The notes beneath the pieces are model-generated. The model was not told where the DNA came from and made no database searches. It saw only the letters and a list, made by a program, of their open reading frames with translations. Shown in pieces: positions 1-11,342 of a DNA stretch of 64,000 bases. Origin of the DNA: Temnothorax longispinosus (taxonomy: Eukaryota > Arthropoda > Insecta > Hymenoptera > Formicidae); assembly GCF_030848805.1 (NCBI RefSeq), contig NC_092365.1, positions 4,154,001 through 4,218,000 of the forward strand, read 5' to 3'. The translations under genes and the position numbers were made by a program. The first letter of the stretch is position 1, and every line of letters begins with the position of its first letter.

Positions 1-446
1 AAGGTAATGAAGCCGCTGTACATGAAAACAGCGCAGATGGTAACCAGGCGTTTTCCTGTCCTCGCGGATTTTAGCATAATGTCCCGCGCGTCCGCGCTGA
101 AAACGTTCTCCCAATCCTCCTCGATATGCTTCAAGCAACGCCTGAGCTGATCGTAGCGAAATATGAAGATGCCGTATGAAGATGCGGACAATAAATCGTA
201 GAGGAGAAGAGGGATTATTTGCAGTCGAATGCGCGTCGTTTCCGCTAGCACCCAGTAAAGGATAACAGTTAGAAGATCACTGGAGAAGAGAATGTAGGAT
301 ATACAGATTAGCAGGAGATTGTACGTCTTCGGGTATACAGATTTTTCTTTACTGATGGAGGGCCAGACACCGAGCGCGAGCAAAATATTGCGAGTCAGTT
401 GCGTGATGTACAAAATGTCATTCTGATAATGCTCGTTTCGCGGCAT
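1..446 (-). CDS. OR1: odorant receptor, 5' part of exon 1 (cut by window edge)
   Basis: Insect odorant receptor (7tm_6), a membrane subunit that would pair with Orco in olfactory neurons. The start codon is at 446-444 and the frame stays open for 148 codons down to the window edge; the rest of exon 1 and exons 2-5 lie outside. The protein begins MPRNEHYQND and has L-G-V-W-P near residue 27, a first hydrophobic segment near residues 43-65, and the C-L-K-H-I-E-E-D-W motif near residue 105. It aligns without gaps to OR2 exon 1 (base 1 matches base 4165), with few substitutions. OR1 is therefore a very recent duplicate of OR2. Whether the full gene is intact cannot be judged here. Confidence 0.9.
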   Translation of the reverse strand, partial: MPRNEHYQNDILYITQLTRNILLALGVWPSISKEKSVYPKTYNLLLICISYILFSSDLLTVILYWVLAETTRIRLQIIPLLLYDLLSASSYGIFIFRYDQLRRCLKHIEEDWENVFSADARDIMLKSARTGKRLVTICAVFMYSGFIT

Positions 447-1352
447 TTCTACGTGAACTTGGACGAATGTCCTGCGGATACTCCCGAGCTCTATCCGTCT
501 ACGTGTACTTAATGCGAGACCTGAACGCGAACTGAATCGTTACCGCGATTGTCGAAGGGCAATACCGCGAAGTCAACTCGTCGCTCGCGCATGTGTTTGC
601 GCATTTTAAGAATTTAAACGTGTTTCGTCGCATGAGAGAAGAGAACAAAAGTTGAAAAGTTTATAAAGGGAGTCCTTTATCGGGGAAGGGGGGGGCGAGA
701 TTGCTTTCCATGAAATGTATTCTTATCCGCTTACGTGCGTTGACTTTTACAGCGACTAGGAAAATCATTACATTTAACTTTCTTCCTTTCTGAATTCTAA
801 CTTGCAATCATAATGTTGACTGTGTAGCTAACAATTTGATGATATCCTGCGAGAGCTCGTTTTAACTACGTAAATATGCATGTCGATAGTCACAGCAAGA
901 TTGCTATTATTTTTATAAAGCCACTTACTTGAATTAAATAATCGAATAATAGATTCTGCCAAGTATCTTATTTTGTTTCAAAGAGAGAAGACACGCAATT
1001 AAATATTTGATAAATAAATATATTATAATATTTATGAGAAACTTCATTATTATGCACAGCACATTCTCCGTGAGACTCGCGTTATTATTTAATAGTTGTT
1101 CTTACTGCACGTTCTAATACTTGAATGATTAACAAATTACATATTTTATTTGATAAACATTATATCGTTGTTTAATCGGCAACTGTGCGAAATATATTGA
1201 AATACACAACTGCTGATTTGATCACCTAAATAATTAATAAATATTTATTATTAAAGAATAATTTTTTTAAATCAGACACAGTAATATGTATCATACGAAA
1301 TCAATCATGTTTCAGACGTCGCAATGTTAAATATAATATATATTTCGCTTAC
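447..1352. other. Duplicated 5' flank of OR1
   Basis: No gene seen. Bases 447 to about 1253 match the 5' flank of OR2 (4611 to about 5418) with small differences, so the flank was copied along with the gene. The match stops abruptly near 1253. The promoter of OR1 should lie here, but I cannot pick out a specific core element. Confidence 0.7.
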
Positions 1353-1696
1353 ATCGCCAAATGTATTTAAGGAAAGGACAATAAATTTTCCCGCCGTACT
1401 CTTTGACGGAATATGCGATACAATTATTATTAGCACCATATCACGCGTTCCCTTCGCTGGAAGACGATACCATTCTAGCATATTTGTTTTCCAAGCTACT
1501 TGGTCCGCCTAATAAATGTGTACAGAATTGCTTTCACTTATGTAAGGTTTCATTTCTATATGTTTAGAAACGCGATTGGAACGACAGGACATTAATATAA
1601 TAGAAGTGTAATGCAATAAAGTTAAATAAACATACAGAATAAACTTACTGTAGCTGTAATATATTCGCCGATATAGCAGAGAAGAAAAATATTTTA
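1353..1696 (-). pseudogene. OR pseudogene remnant: exon 4 plus broken 3' end of exon 3
   Basis: Bases 1508-1353 form a complete 156 nt OR exon 4 with acceptor and donor (GTAAGC). The frame is open and includes L-E-W-Y-R-L-P and T-A-G-K-F. Upstream, 1693-1649 encodes the end of an exon 3 (C-Y-I-G-E) before a GTAAGT donor, but an in-frame TAA at 1696-1694 interrupts it and no E-W-E-N start is found. Exons 1, 2 and 5 are missing. The DNA at about 1790-1970 resembles the OR1/OR2 5' flank (compare 560-790), so exons 1 and 2 were probably deleted internally. Confidence 0.75.
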
Positions 1697-2293
1697 TGTT
1701 GTAATTTGCGTCATGAATCACGACTGATGATCGAAGAAAAGAGTTGATCGCAAGTTAAACTCACAACGGAAACTCTCCTGCGTTTGCATAAAGAATTCAA
1801 GCGTTGCGTGGAAAACAGAGACTACAGCGATAAAGTTCGCGAGGAAAGTTGCTTGTCAAAAGGGATGATTATTTTCCAAGGAAAGTATTCTTATCCATTT
1901 GTCAATCTTTGTAGCAACTAGGGAAACAATCATGTTTACCTTTGGAATCTTAATTCCTACATATGATGGCAGTATAATGCCAGTCAGGAAGCAATAGCTT
2001 TTTTTGTCATGTGCTGAATGTCGGATTATACATATCAATTAATAATTTTTTAATCTTGCTGTAAAAATAATATAACATTTATTCTTAATAAAAGCATTTA
2101 ATAGAGACATTAAAGTATAAACCGTTCAATAAAATATAATTAAATATACATGTTAAAATAACATTTTGCATTACATATATATGGCATTAAGATTTTGTAT
2201 TTGATTCATGTACACATTTAATTCACACAATATGATATGATGAGTATATCATATACAGTTTACGTTGTAATTCAACTATTAGAATTTAAATAT
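1697..2293. other. Decayed 5' flank and spacer
   Basis: Bases about 1790-1970 are a diverged copy of the upstream region of OR1/OR2, left over from the pseudogene. The rest is AT-rich spacer downstream of OR2. No coding exon recognised. Confidence 0.5.
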
Positions 2294-4610
2294 TTATTCG
2301 ACTACACTTCGGAGCATATTAAAATACGCTCCAGCTGTTTTCATGACCTAAAACATGTCCAATTGTTTTCAACTCGATGACATATTTCCAATAAACTATA
2401 ATTACTGTGATTGCAAATAGCAGGCACGCGTTAGTAAAATTGACATATATATAAATGACGTAATACTTATTTTATAAAAACATATAAAAAAAGGATTTCT
2501 ACCTAAAAATTATCTGATTGTTAATATTGATATATGTAGATGTAAAACATTTATGTTTATATCATTCATCGCTACTATAGCGATACTAACGCGATTAGAT
2601 AAACGGCTAATAAAATTTATGAATATCTTCAATACAATACACTTCGATAGTCTTTTGTAGTAGACACAAGTAAATCAATACAAAATTAGTTAACTTACAG
2701 CACCAAATGTCCTGAGCGAGAGATCCATGAACTTTCCAGCAGAGATCTTGGTCGGCGCGTTAGACACAATCATCAGCAATACGACGCTACGCACGTTTCT
2801 GTCCGGAAGACGATACCATTCAAGTTCACAGGATGCAATGGCTACCTTTTCCGCCTGTCGTTGAATTTATCACGTAGCAATAGCAACAAATTTCTTTCCA
2901 TTAATTTTCATTCGTTTATTTCAAGGATTTGCAACATATTCCCTGTGTTTCTTTCACGATATACTCATAAAGATACTCATGAAACTTATTTTAGCACGCA
3001 ACAGTGACTCTTACAGGAGTAAAATTAAATGCAACTTTAATTGTACATTATTTGAAAATCAATTATTCTATAATTATAGAGCGTTGTGTTATTGCTAATT
3101 TCATTGCTTTAAAAATCGAATATGTTAATATTTATTTATGAGGCGTACCTGGCTGCTAAGCTGTTCACCGGTATAGCAAAATAGAAATATGTGTATTACT
3201 ATGTTTGCAACGCTTACTACATAAGTGCATAAAGTTGTTATATTCTTATTTTGCCAGTCCTATAAATATAAATATTTTTGGTAATTATAATATAATTATT
3301 ACTGATTAACTGTAAAATCTCTGAAATGACTTTCGATTTTTCAACGATATGTGCATTATCCATAAGAGTTTGAAATTCAAATAAAAATTCTAAATCATGA
3401 ATAATTATCGAAGCTTTGATTTTTTCTGTTTTTTTTATAGGCCAAAAATTTAATTTATTCAACTCATTAAAATTAATTGACCAAGTTTACGAACCACTAA
3501 CATAAAATACACTAAAAGGCAAATGGCTATCGTGTTCACCAGGATTTCCATCAGATATATTTCCTGTAAGGTATGCTGCACCAATCGTAAAAAACTGAAA
3601 TGCAATTACTGATGATAACAATTAACGTTACCTGAATTAATAGGTAAAAAAAATAAATGTCATTAATGGGAGCAAATAAAAAGTTAATTATTTTCACCGA
3701 GAAACATTGTTAAAAAGTATTATTATTAATAAACACATATCGATTTTATGAGTTTATTTAATAATTATTTTTATTATTCGAGTGTTAAAACTATGAACAC
3801 GAATAACGATTGCCAGTTGCGAACTTACTTGCGCACTCTTACTTGATGCTCGACTATTTCAGCTAGTTTCTCATCCACTTCACGCTCCTCTCGCCACTGT
3901 TCCTGCACGAGACTTCTCATCAAGTTGATCAGAATTTTCAGCTGGCCGCAAGCATGCACCACGAAAATCGCCGTTAGGCCACATGCACCTGTCACGACCG
4001 AGACTGTAATGAATCCTGTTAGAAACTGGATTACAAAGACCGTTTCGTAAACGGGGCTGACTTGCACGTCGAGGGAAAAAAAATAACCGGGACAGGCGAA
4101 ATGTCTCAGCGTGACATTCTGATCGGTGACGATCTTTCCCTGGGACAATGGCAGAATTGTTCGAAAGGTAATGACGCCGCTGTACATGAAAACACCGCAG
4201 ATGGTAACCAAGCGTTTTCCTGTCCTCGCGGATTTTAGCATAATGTCCCGCGCGTCCGCGCTAAAAACGTTCTCCCAATCCTCCTCGATATGCTTCAAGC
4301 AACGCCTGAGCTGATCGTAGCGAAATATAAAGATGCCGTATGAAGATGCGGACATTAAATCGTAGAGGAGAAGAGGGATTATTTGCAGTCGAATGCGCGT
4401 CGTTTCCTCTAGCACCCAGTAAAGGATACCGGGTATAAGGTCGCTGGAGAAGAGAATGTAGGATATACAGATTAGCAGGAGATTGTGCGTCTTCGGGTAT
4501 ACAGATTTTTCTTTACTGACAGAGGGCCAGACACCGAGCGCGAGCAAAATATTGCGAGTCGGTTGCGTGATGTACAAAATGTCATTCTGATAATGCACGT
4601 TTTGCGGCAT
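2294..4610 (-). CDS. OR2: odorant receptor, complete, 400 residues
   Basis: Insect 7tm_6 odorant receptor. Exons in transcription order: 4610-3829, 3594-3495, 3259-3149, 2854-2699, 2347-2294 (stop TAA). Exon 1 ends in phase 2 at GTAAGT; the other junctions are phase 0. The start MPQNVHYQND matches OR1. L-G-V-W-P lies near residue 27, the loop site N-V-T-L and the C-P-G-Y-F motif near residue 170, and the last exon reads V-M-K-T-A-G-A-Y-F-N. Exon 3 begins D-W-Q-N where relatives have E-W-E-N. No internal stop or frameshift seen. The long upstream spacer is shared with OR1. Calls on exon ends rest on comparison with the other genes of the array. Confidence 0.9.
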
Positions 4611-5415
4611 TTCTAAGTGAACTTGGCCGAATGTCCTGCGGATACTCCCGAGCTCTATCCGTCTACGTGCACTTAATGCGAGACTTGAACGAGAACTGAA
4701 TCGTTACCGCGATTGTCGAAGGGCAATACCGCGAAGTCAACTCGTCGCTCGCGCATGTGCTTGCGCATTTTAAGAATTTAAACGTGTTCCGTCGCATGAG
4801 AGAAGAGAACAAAAGTTGAAAAGTTTGTAAAGGGAGTCCTTTATCGGGGAAGGGGGGAGGGCGAGATTGCTTTCCATGAAATGTATTCTTATCCGCTTAC
4901 GTGCGTTGACTTTTACAGCGACTAGGAAAATCATTACATTTAACTTTCTTCCTTTCTGAATTCTAACTTGCAATCATAATGTTGACTGTGTAGCTAACAA
5001 TTTGATGATATCCTGCGAGGGCTCGTTTTAACTACGTAAATATGCATGTCGATCGTCACAGTAAGATCGCTATTATTTTTATAAAGCCACTTACTTGAAT
5101 TAAATAATTGAATAATATATTCTGCAAAGTATCTTATTTTGTTTCAGAGAGAGAAGACACGCTATTAAATATTTGATAAATAAATATATTATAATATTTG
5201 TGAGAAACTTCATTATTATGCACAGCACATTCTCCGTGAGACTCGCGTTATTATCTAGTTGTTCTTACTGCACGTTCTAATACTTGAATGATTAACAAAT
5301 TACATACTTTATTTGATGAACATCATATCGTTGTTTAATCGGATACTGTGCGAAATATATTGAAATACACAACTGCTGATTTGATCACCTAAATAATTAA
5401 TAAATATTTATTATT
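4611..5415. other. 5' flank of OR2
   Basis: No gene. This is the sister copy of 447-1253, ending near 5418 at a duplication breakpoint. It should contain the OR2 promoter. Confidence 0.65.
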
Positions 5416-5532
5416 AAAGTCGAGCAGAGGCCAAATGCCGAGTATTTGTGGAAGAAAATTACTTTGCTTGGTAACGTATTCTACATCTTGCTCGTAATCT
5501 TTAATTGGATGTTTCTCTAAAAGGAGGTTCAT
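5416..5532 (-). pseudogene. Truncated OR exon 1 fragment (first 39 codons)
   Basis: From an ATG at 5532-5530 the frame reads M-N-L-L-L-E-K-H-P, then D-Y-E-Q-D-V-E-Y-V, then L-G-I-W-P-L-L-D, a typical OR N-terminus. It is cut at about 5416-5418, exactly where the OR1/OR2 duplicated flank ends. No continuation is found. It resembles none of the intact genes here closely, so it marks a further OR lineage lost from the array. Confidence 0.75.
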
Positions 5533-6626
5533 TATGAAACTATAGGGAGTTTAATGAAACGTTCTCTCTCGTGATAAAAAATAAGAAGATATTGATATTT
5601 TGCGATGCTTTCGTGCTTGTAAGCCGCAAATTCAATCGCTATAATACTGATCGTTACGCGCTTGAAATCGACCATCTCACGCATGCGAAAACCGCTATGT
5701 GCACGTTCGCCTTTTGCATCAATTTTTCACGTCATGATGACTTGACAATGGCAAAAATAAACTTCGAAATGATCGCTGTATGTGCTGTAGCCTTCCTGGT
5801 TAGAACTTGAACCTGAACGCGAGGGTTGACTTTCTAGAAAATGAGAAGTTATACGGTAGAAAATAAGATTTGAGGCAAACCTCGCATATCGATCATATTC
5901 CTCAGGAAATGTTATCTTTTATTCAGCAGGAAGTCAGCCTAGAATACGTAACGTTTAGTAAGTATGTAATGAAATAACATTCTTTTCTTTTACTTTCGCG
6001 TTTGTCAATGATGCAAGTTAAAAATAAATTAATAATGTTAATTTATAATTAATTTGTCTACGCCATTTCTCTCTTTAATGGATTGTATATCATAACGGTT
6101 GTGTTTTACTTATTATTATTACTTACTTACTTATAATTTTTAAACGAATCCCGAAATATATTTTAATTTGGATACTTTTATTCCTTATACACATTTATTT
6201 TATGAATGAAAAATAAATCAATAAGTCAAAAAATATTCAACGAGGTTTGTATATGATAATAAACATGCAAATGTATTCAATTTCTTATTTGGAACGGAGA
6301 TGTTTAGAGAAAAAAAATATTCTTTCTATATTATTACTTCTGATTTATAATTACAGATTTTTATTCTTCTACTGTTTTTTTCTACATAATTACGGTTAGC
6401 TTAAACCCTTAAACAACACGGTATGATTATTACAAAAGGTCAAAGGGATGAAATTATCGATGAGGGGAGTAGGGTGTTTACAGGTTTCATGGTAGTCTAC
6501 ATTTTCCGCAGGGATCTAGAGACTAACTATGCAAAATTTGGTCCAGATCAAAGAGTTTAGGAATCAACAGGGAATGTGCACACAGACATTCTAGTTTATT
6601 TTTACATTACGATTAATTCAAAAAAT
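5533..6626. other. Spacer: flank of lost OR and 3' flank of OR3
   Basis: Bases 5533 to about 6060 would be the 5' flank of the truncated exon. A 79-codon open frame at 5571-5810 (+) has no recognisable similarity and I do not call it. From about 6090 the DNA matches the 3' flank of OR4 (10808-11342). AATAAA on the minus strand at 6600-6595 lies 27 nt past the OR3 stop and is a likely polyadenylation signal. Confidence 0.55.
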
Positions 6627-8385
6627 TTACTCAACTGATCGAAGAAGATTTAAATATGTAACAGACATCCTAACAATCTAAAATAAATGCATACGTAGTT
6701 ATTAATTGTTCTTCCTTCCCGTAAGAACTTCTTTGTTACTAGTTAGACTAGTAGATAATTTAAAAAAGTATTTATGTTACTTACACTGCTGAATGTTCTG
6801 AGAGATAGATCAATAAAATTTCCTGCTTTAAGCTTTAATGGAGTTATAGAAATGGCTATTAGTAAAATCAATGATCGCGCTTTTATATCCGGAAGATGAT
6901 GCCATTCCAAAGTACATGCTGTTAATGCGACTTTGTCTCCCTAATTTTTATTAATTAAATACAAGCGTCAGCAATGCAAACAAAAAAAATAACGTTCCGC
7001 TAATATTCCGCTTCATTACGGTTATTGTGTGTTTCCGACGGTGAATAACAAGCAACATACCTGATCGATGACTTGCTCGCCCATGTAGCAATATATAAAT
7101 ACGTTGAAACAGAGCATTATTAGCGCAATAAAAAATGCGACCAGTCGAACAATATTATGATTTTCCCATTCCTGTAAATACAACAATTTTATGAATTTTT
7201 TTATAAAACGTAACACCACAACACGGAGTACTTTGTCACATGACGTTTATCAAAATTTGTATTTCCTTAAAACTGATCGTTACATATTTCTGCGCACCAT
7301 GATCACGTAATATCCTACTAGGCATAGCATGAAAGTAGACCCCAGGACTTCTATTAAACTCGGATATTGAATGGTACTCTGCACCAATTGTAAGAAACTA
7401 AAATGTATGACGAGAAAACTATAAAAATCGTGTTTAACAAAAATCACTAGTTGCTAATCCAAAATTTCTTCGATAATTGATGACACGTTACCCATTTTGT
7501 GTAGAACCTATCGCGTATTAAGCTCTGACATAGTCTCTAGTGAAGTTAGAATTATATTAAAGAATCAGCGAATGGACCTCATTACTGTACGCAAGAAAGA
7601 ACTCACTTCCTTGTTTTAATTTGATGCTCTACGACAATGGCCAACTTCTTATTCAAGTACTCCGGTCGACTTTCATTCACGAAATCATTCATTAATGTCA
7701 CTAGTATGTCCGACTGCACGCAAAAGTGCATCGCGCAAATGGTCACAAAACTAAAGGTTGCCACCGTAATCGTGTACTTTATAAATCCCCCAATAAATTC
7801 TATGAAAAACATGATTTCGTAAGTGGGACTACGCTGCACGTCAAATATAATGGGATCGGCCGGGCATGGCAATATTCTGATTGTGATATTTTGAGCAGTA
7901 ACGATCTTTCCGATTGCCAACGGCATAATCGTTCGGACAGCCAGACCTGTCAGGTATGCAAATAGCGCGCACGTCACAATCAGACGTTTTCCAGTTCTGA
8001 CTTTGTCGATCATCGAGATGCGATCGCTTGGATTGACGACGTCTCGCCAGTCTTCATCAATTAGAATTAGACAGTTTCGTACTTGATTCTTGTGAAGCAG
8101 CACGTAACTGTATTTGATTAGGCCTATTATCGAGTATAGCAAGCAACTCATGACTTTCAGCCTCAACCGAACGTCGGTCAGTATGACGAACATATAAAGA
8201 AATGTCGGGATCATCTCGCACATGATAAAAGCGATACACACAAAAGCCAACGTAACTGTCTCTATCAGATCCAGATGAATGGAATTCGTGCGCGCGAATG
8301 GCCATATGCCTAACATGCGAAAGAAGAAGCGACTCATCGCGAAAGCGTTTTTTATGTCGTATTCGTAATACTTGTTAGCAATCAT
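6627..8385 (-). CDS. OR3: odorant receptor, complete, 398 residues
   Basis: Insect 7tm_6 odorant receptor. Exons: 8385-7607, 7397-7298, 7171-7061, 6940-6785, 6677-6627 (stop TAA). Exon 1 donor is GTGAGT in phase 2; exons 2-5 join in phase 0. Starts MIANKYYEYD. L-G-I-W-P is at residues 25-29, hydrophobic segments lie near 43-65, 76-96, 132-155 and 190-220, N-I-T-I is at 166-169 and P-C-P-A at 173-176. Exon 2 carries F-L-Q-L-V-Q, exon 3 E-W-E-N-H-N and M-G-E-Q, exon 4 E-W-H-H-L-P, and exon 5 ends T-Y-L-N-L-L-R-S-V-E. Exon 4 ends F-S-S rather than the F-G-S/N of its sisters. Closest relative is OR4. No disabling change seen. Confidence 0.93.
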
Positions 8386-8596
8386 CTTGAAAGGTGGATA
8401 TTTTACAATTTCTTATACGAAGACTTTCCACTTTATAATATCACGATGTCATATAGTATATACGAAAGCACTTCTGTAATACCCGATATTGATGCGATAC
8501 GTGTCTGATCGTCACTGACCGCAACACCGTACAGTATCCTTGGTTGGGTACAAACGTAATTCATAATTCACGTGCGCCTGCGTTTCGAGGGGAATG

Positions 8597-8760
8597 AAAA
8601 GCCACGTCAAGCAGATGGCTAATGTATGTATGGAGAAACTTTCCAGGAGATTGCGTGCAGATCTATTTATGATTTTTTCCTCATGGAAAGGAACAAAAAG
8701 TTTTTTTCCTGGAAGCTAGGAAAGAGTTGACGTTTCGTAAAGGAAATTTATAATAACAGT
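8597..8760 (-). promoter_or_regulatory. Conserved upstream block of OR3
   Basis: Noncoding block about 210-375 bp before the ATG. It shares A-A-A-G-C-C-A-C-G-T-C-A-A, a GAAACTTTC core, a GGAACAAAAAGTTT core and GTTGACGTTTCGTAAAG with the corresponding blocks of OR4-OR8. More weakly diverged versions lie before OR9-OR13 and OR15. A promoter or enhancer role is inferred from conservation alone. Confidence 0.4.
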
Positions 8761-10386
8761 ATAAGCAGAACGCAGTTGTTGACTTCGTAAAGTCTTCGTA
8801 GGAAAGTAACCGTACTTATTACGCGACTATTTCTAACAATATTGTTTGTTGGTTATTGTGAATATATCTTTGGTTAAAATGTACAGTGCATTTAGACAAT
8901 AAGATCGAGTTACGGTGCTTCGTATAGAATAATATTTGATCGCGTTCCAAGCTAATGCTTTGGAGTTTTCAGTACCGCGTGCGAGATATAGACTTCCAAG
9001 TGCGATAATGATTTCGAAGCAGAATAGAAAAATATTTATTGCACAGCTCATTTATATCATATAATACTGAAGTGCTGTTTGATACTTTTGTTAGGACAAG
9101 AAAAGTTATGCAATTAATAATATATTCAATAAAGAACATATTGAAGCTAAGTCTACGTCATATTATGCTTATCACATCTAATTTCTCTATACATGTTTAT
9201 GTCTTTTCAAGCATATTGTAATGTTACCGATGAAATTAGTTTAGCTAGTTACAAAAAACAAACATTGACTGACAATTCATGTGTTCTGGTACATCATACG
9301 ATATTTCAATCTGCTCGTATTGCGCATATTCGCGTATTGCATTCGCACGCAGAAGTTAAAGCAGCAATGTTTTCGTATATACGTGATTGATAGATATGAA
9401 ATTACATGCTTGGTTGTATTTTAATATCGATTTAATATCGACTAGATGCTTTTGTTTATCTTGCAATAAAATAAAAATACGGATTATATATATAGAGAGA
9501 TAAAATAGTAACTGCTTAACTTAATTAATGATTAAACTGCTTTGAAATTTTAATATATGTATAGTTAAACCCCGTACTAAGGAACGTATTTTACACACTT
9601 TTTTATGTCAAAGGAATATATCAAAATCAAAAATACATTTAATACGTTATACTAAACTTTGTTACCATTGTGTGATGAGTTCGTAGTCGTAGCTTCAAGA
9701 TGAAGACGGACATAAAACAGAAACGTTCAGTCAGTTTCACGACCTAGAAAACAAGCATAAAATATCTCGCAGTTATTTTCTTATTATTTTATCATGATTT
9801 TTGAAACATATCATACCGCAATTATTCGGTGTGATATTAAGGAAAAATATTTCACGTTCTGATTCCAACGGACATTCAATCGATTATAGTTCGAATCATG
9901 TGCTTCGGATATTTTAAGGATTTCAAATATGTTTTATGTATAATATTTTATATTATAATAAAGAGTAGTTTCTTTCAGTTAGTTGTGACGTAATTTTATT
10001 AAATTTAAGAATTATATAAGTTTAAGCGTGCGTTGGATTAAATAATCATAAACTACATGAAAAATGCAAACAATTCTCCAAGTTATTAAAATAAAAAGTT
10101 TTTATGTTTTATAGTTATCTAATAAATATTTACTTACCTAATTATAGAAGAAACCATTTACGGTCTTAGATTAAATCTTGGTAGCTTGGATCTTGGTTGA
10201 TTGATCGTATATCATACGTGTTTACGTGTATACATCGTGTTTCACTTATTATTATTATTTACTTACTTTTACATCTATTAAATAAATCTTGAAATATATT
10301 TATATCTGGATATTTTTCTCATTTTGTATATGTGCGTTCATTAGATGAATAAAAAGTAAATCAGAAATTATACAATAAGGTTTGTA

Positions 10387-10582
10387 GGAGAGAGTGGACA
10401 AAGTGGACACTTGCAATAAATTTAAAAAACTAGCACTTAAAACAAAGTAATTTTAATTTTTATTATTTTATACATTCTAATAGAAGTTCTAAATGCAATT
10501 ATTACAACTTTATAATAAATACATAAAAATGTATTGCAAGTGTTCACTTTGCCCCCACATGCCCACTTTGCCCCACTCTCCC
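10387..10582. mobile_element. Short inverted-repeat element (MITE-like), copy 1
   Basis: About 196 bp, starting ggagagagtggacaaagtgg and ending in the near reverse complement (gcccactttgccccactctc). No coding capacity. A related copy lies at 15432-15618, and the ends resemble those of the larger element in OR13 intron 3. Confidence 0.7.
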
Positions 10583-11342
10583 TTATCTATTATTATAAGT
10601 ACCTGACGTCTGTATGTATGTATTCTGTCTGACCGCAAACTACTCATTCGTTAGTGGACCGAATTTTTACCAAAAGTATATGAAGTAAAGATAAAATTTT
10701 CCGGGGAGTGCCATAAAGAGTATAGTTTTTTGTTATCGATTTTCTGGAAACCGGTTTTTCTAATTTTTCAGGAAATAATTGACCGAATTTCAAAGAATTA
10801 TATATGAAACGGTTGTGTTTTACTTATTATTATTACTTACTTGATTACAATTTTCAAATAAATCCCGTAATATATTTTAATTTGGATACTTTTATTCCTT
10901 ATATACATTTATTTTATGAATAAAAAATAAATCAGTAAATTAAAAGTTATACAATGAGGTTTGTATATGATAATAAACATGCAAATGTATTCAATTTTTT
11001 ATTTGGAACGGAGATATTTAAAGAAGAAAAATATTCTTTCTATATTATTACTTCGGATTAATAATTACAGACTTTTATTCTCCTACTGTTTTTTTTTCTA
11101 CATAATTACGATTGGTTTAAACCCTTAAACAACACAATATGACTATTACAAAAGGTCAAAGAGATGCAATTATCGATGAGGGGAGTAGGGTGTTTACAAG
11201 TTTCATGGTAGCCTACATTTTCCGCAGGATTCTAGAGATTAACTATGCAAAATTTGGTCCAGATCAAAGAGTTTAAGAGTCAACAGGGAATGTGCACACA
11301 GACATTCTAGTTTATTTTTACATTACGATTAATTCCAAAAAT

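Larger units (their letters stand above)
8386..11342. other. OR3-OR4 spacer (about 3 kb)
   Basis: No gene recognised. It holds the OR3 5' flank with the conserved upstream block (8597-8760), the empty-site version of the solo LTR region around 9080-9130, a short inverted-repeat element (10387-10582), and two related AT-rich 3'-flank segments (from about 10240 and from about 10808). AATAAA on the minus strand at 11316-11311 lies 27 nt past the OR4 stop. Confidence 0.6.

Noticed and set aside
5571..5810. 79-codon plus-strand open frame
   Set aside because: No recognisable domain and no repeat in other spacers; lies in the flank of a truncated OR.
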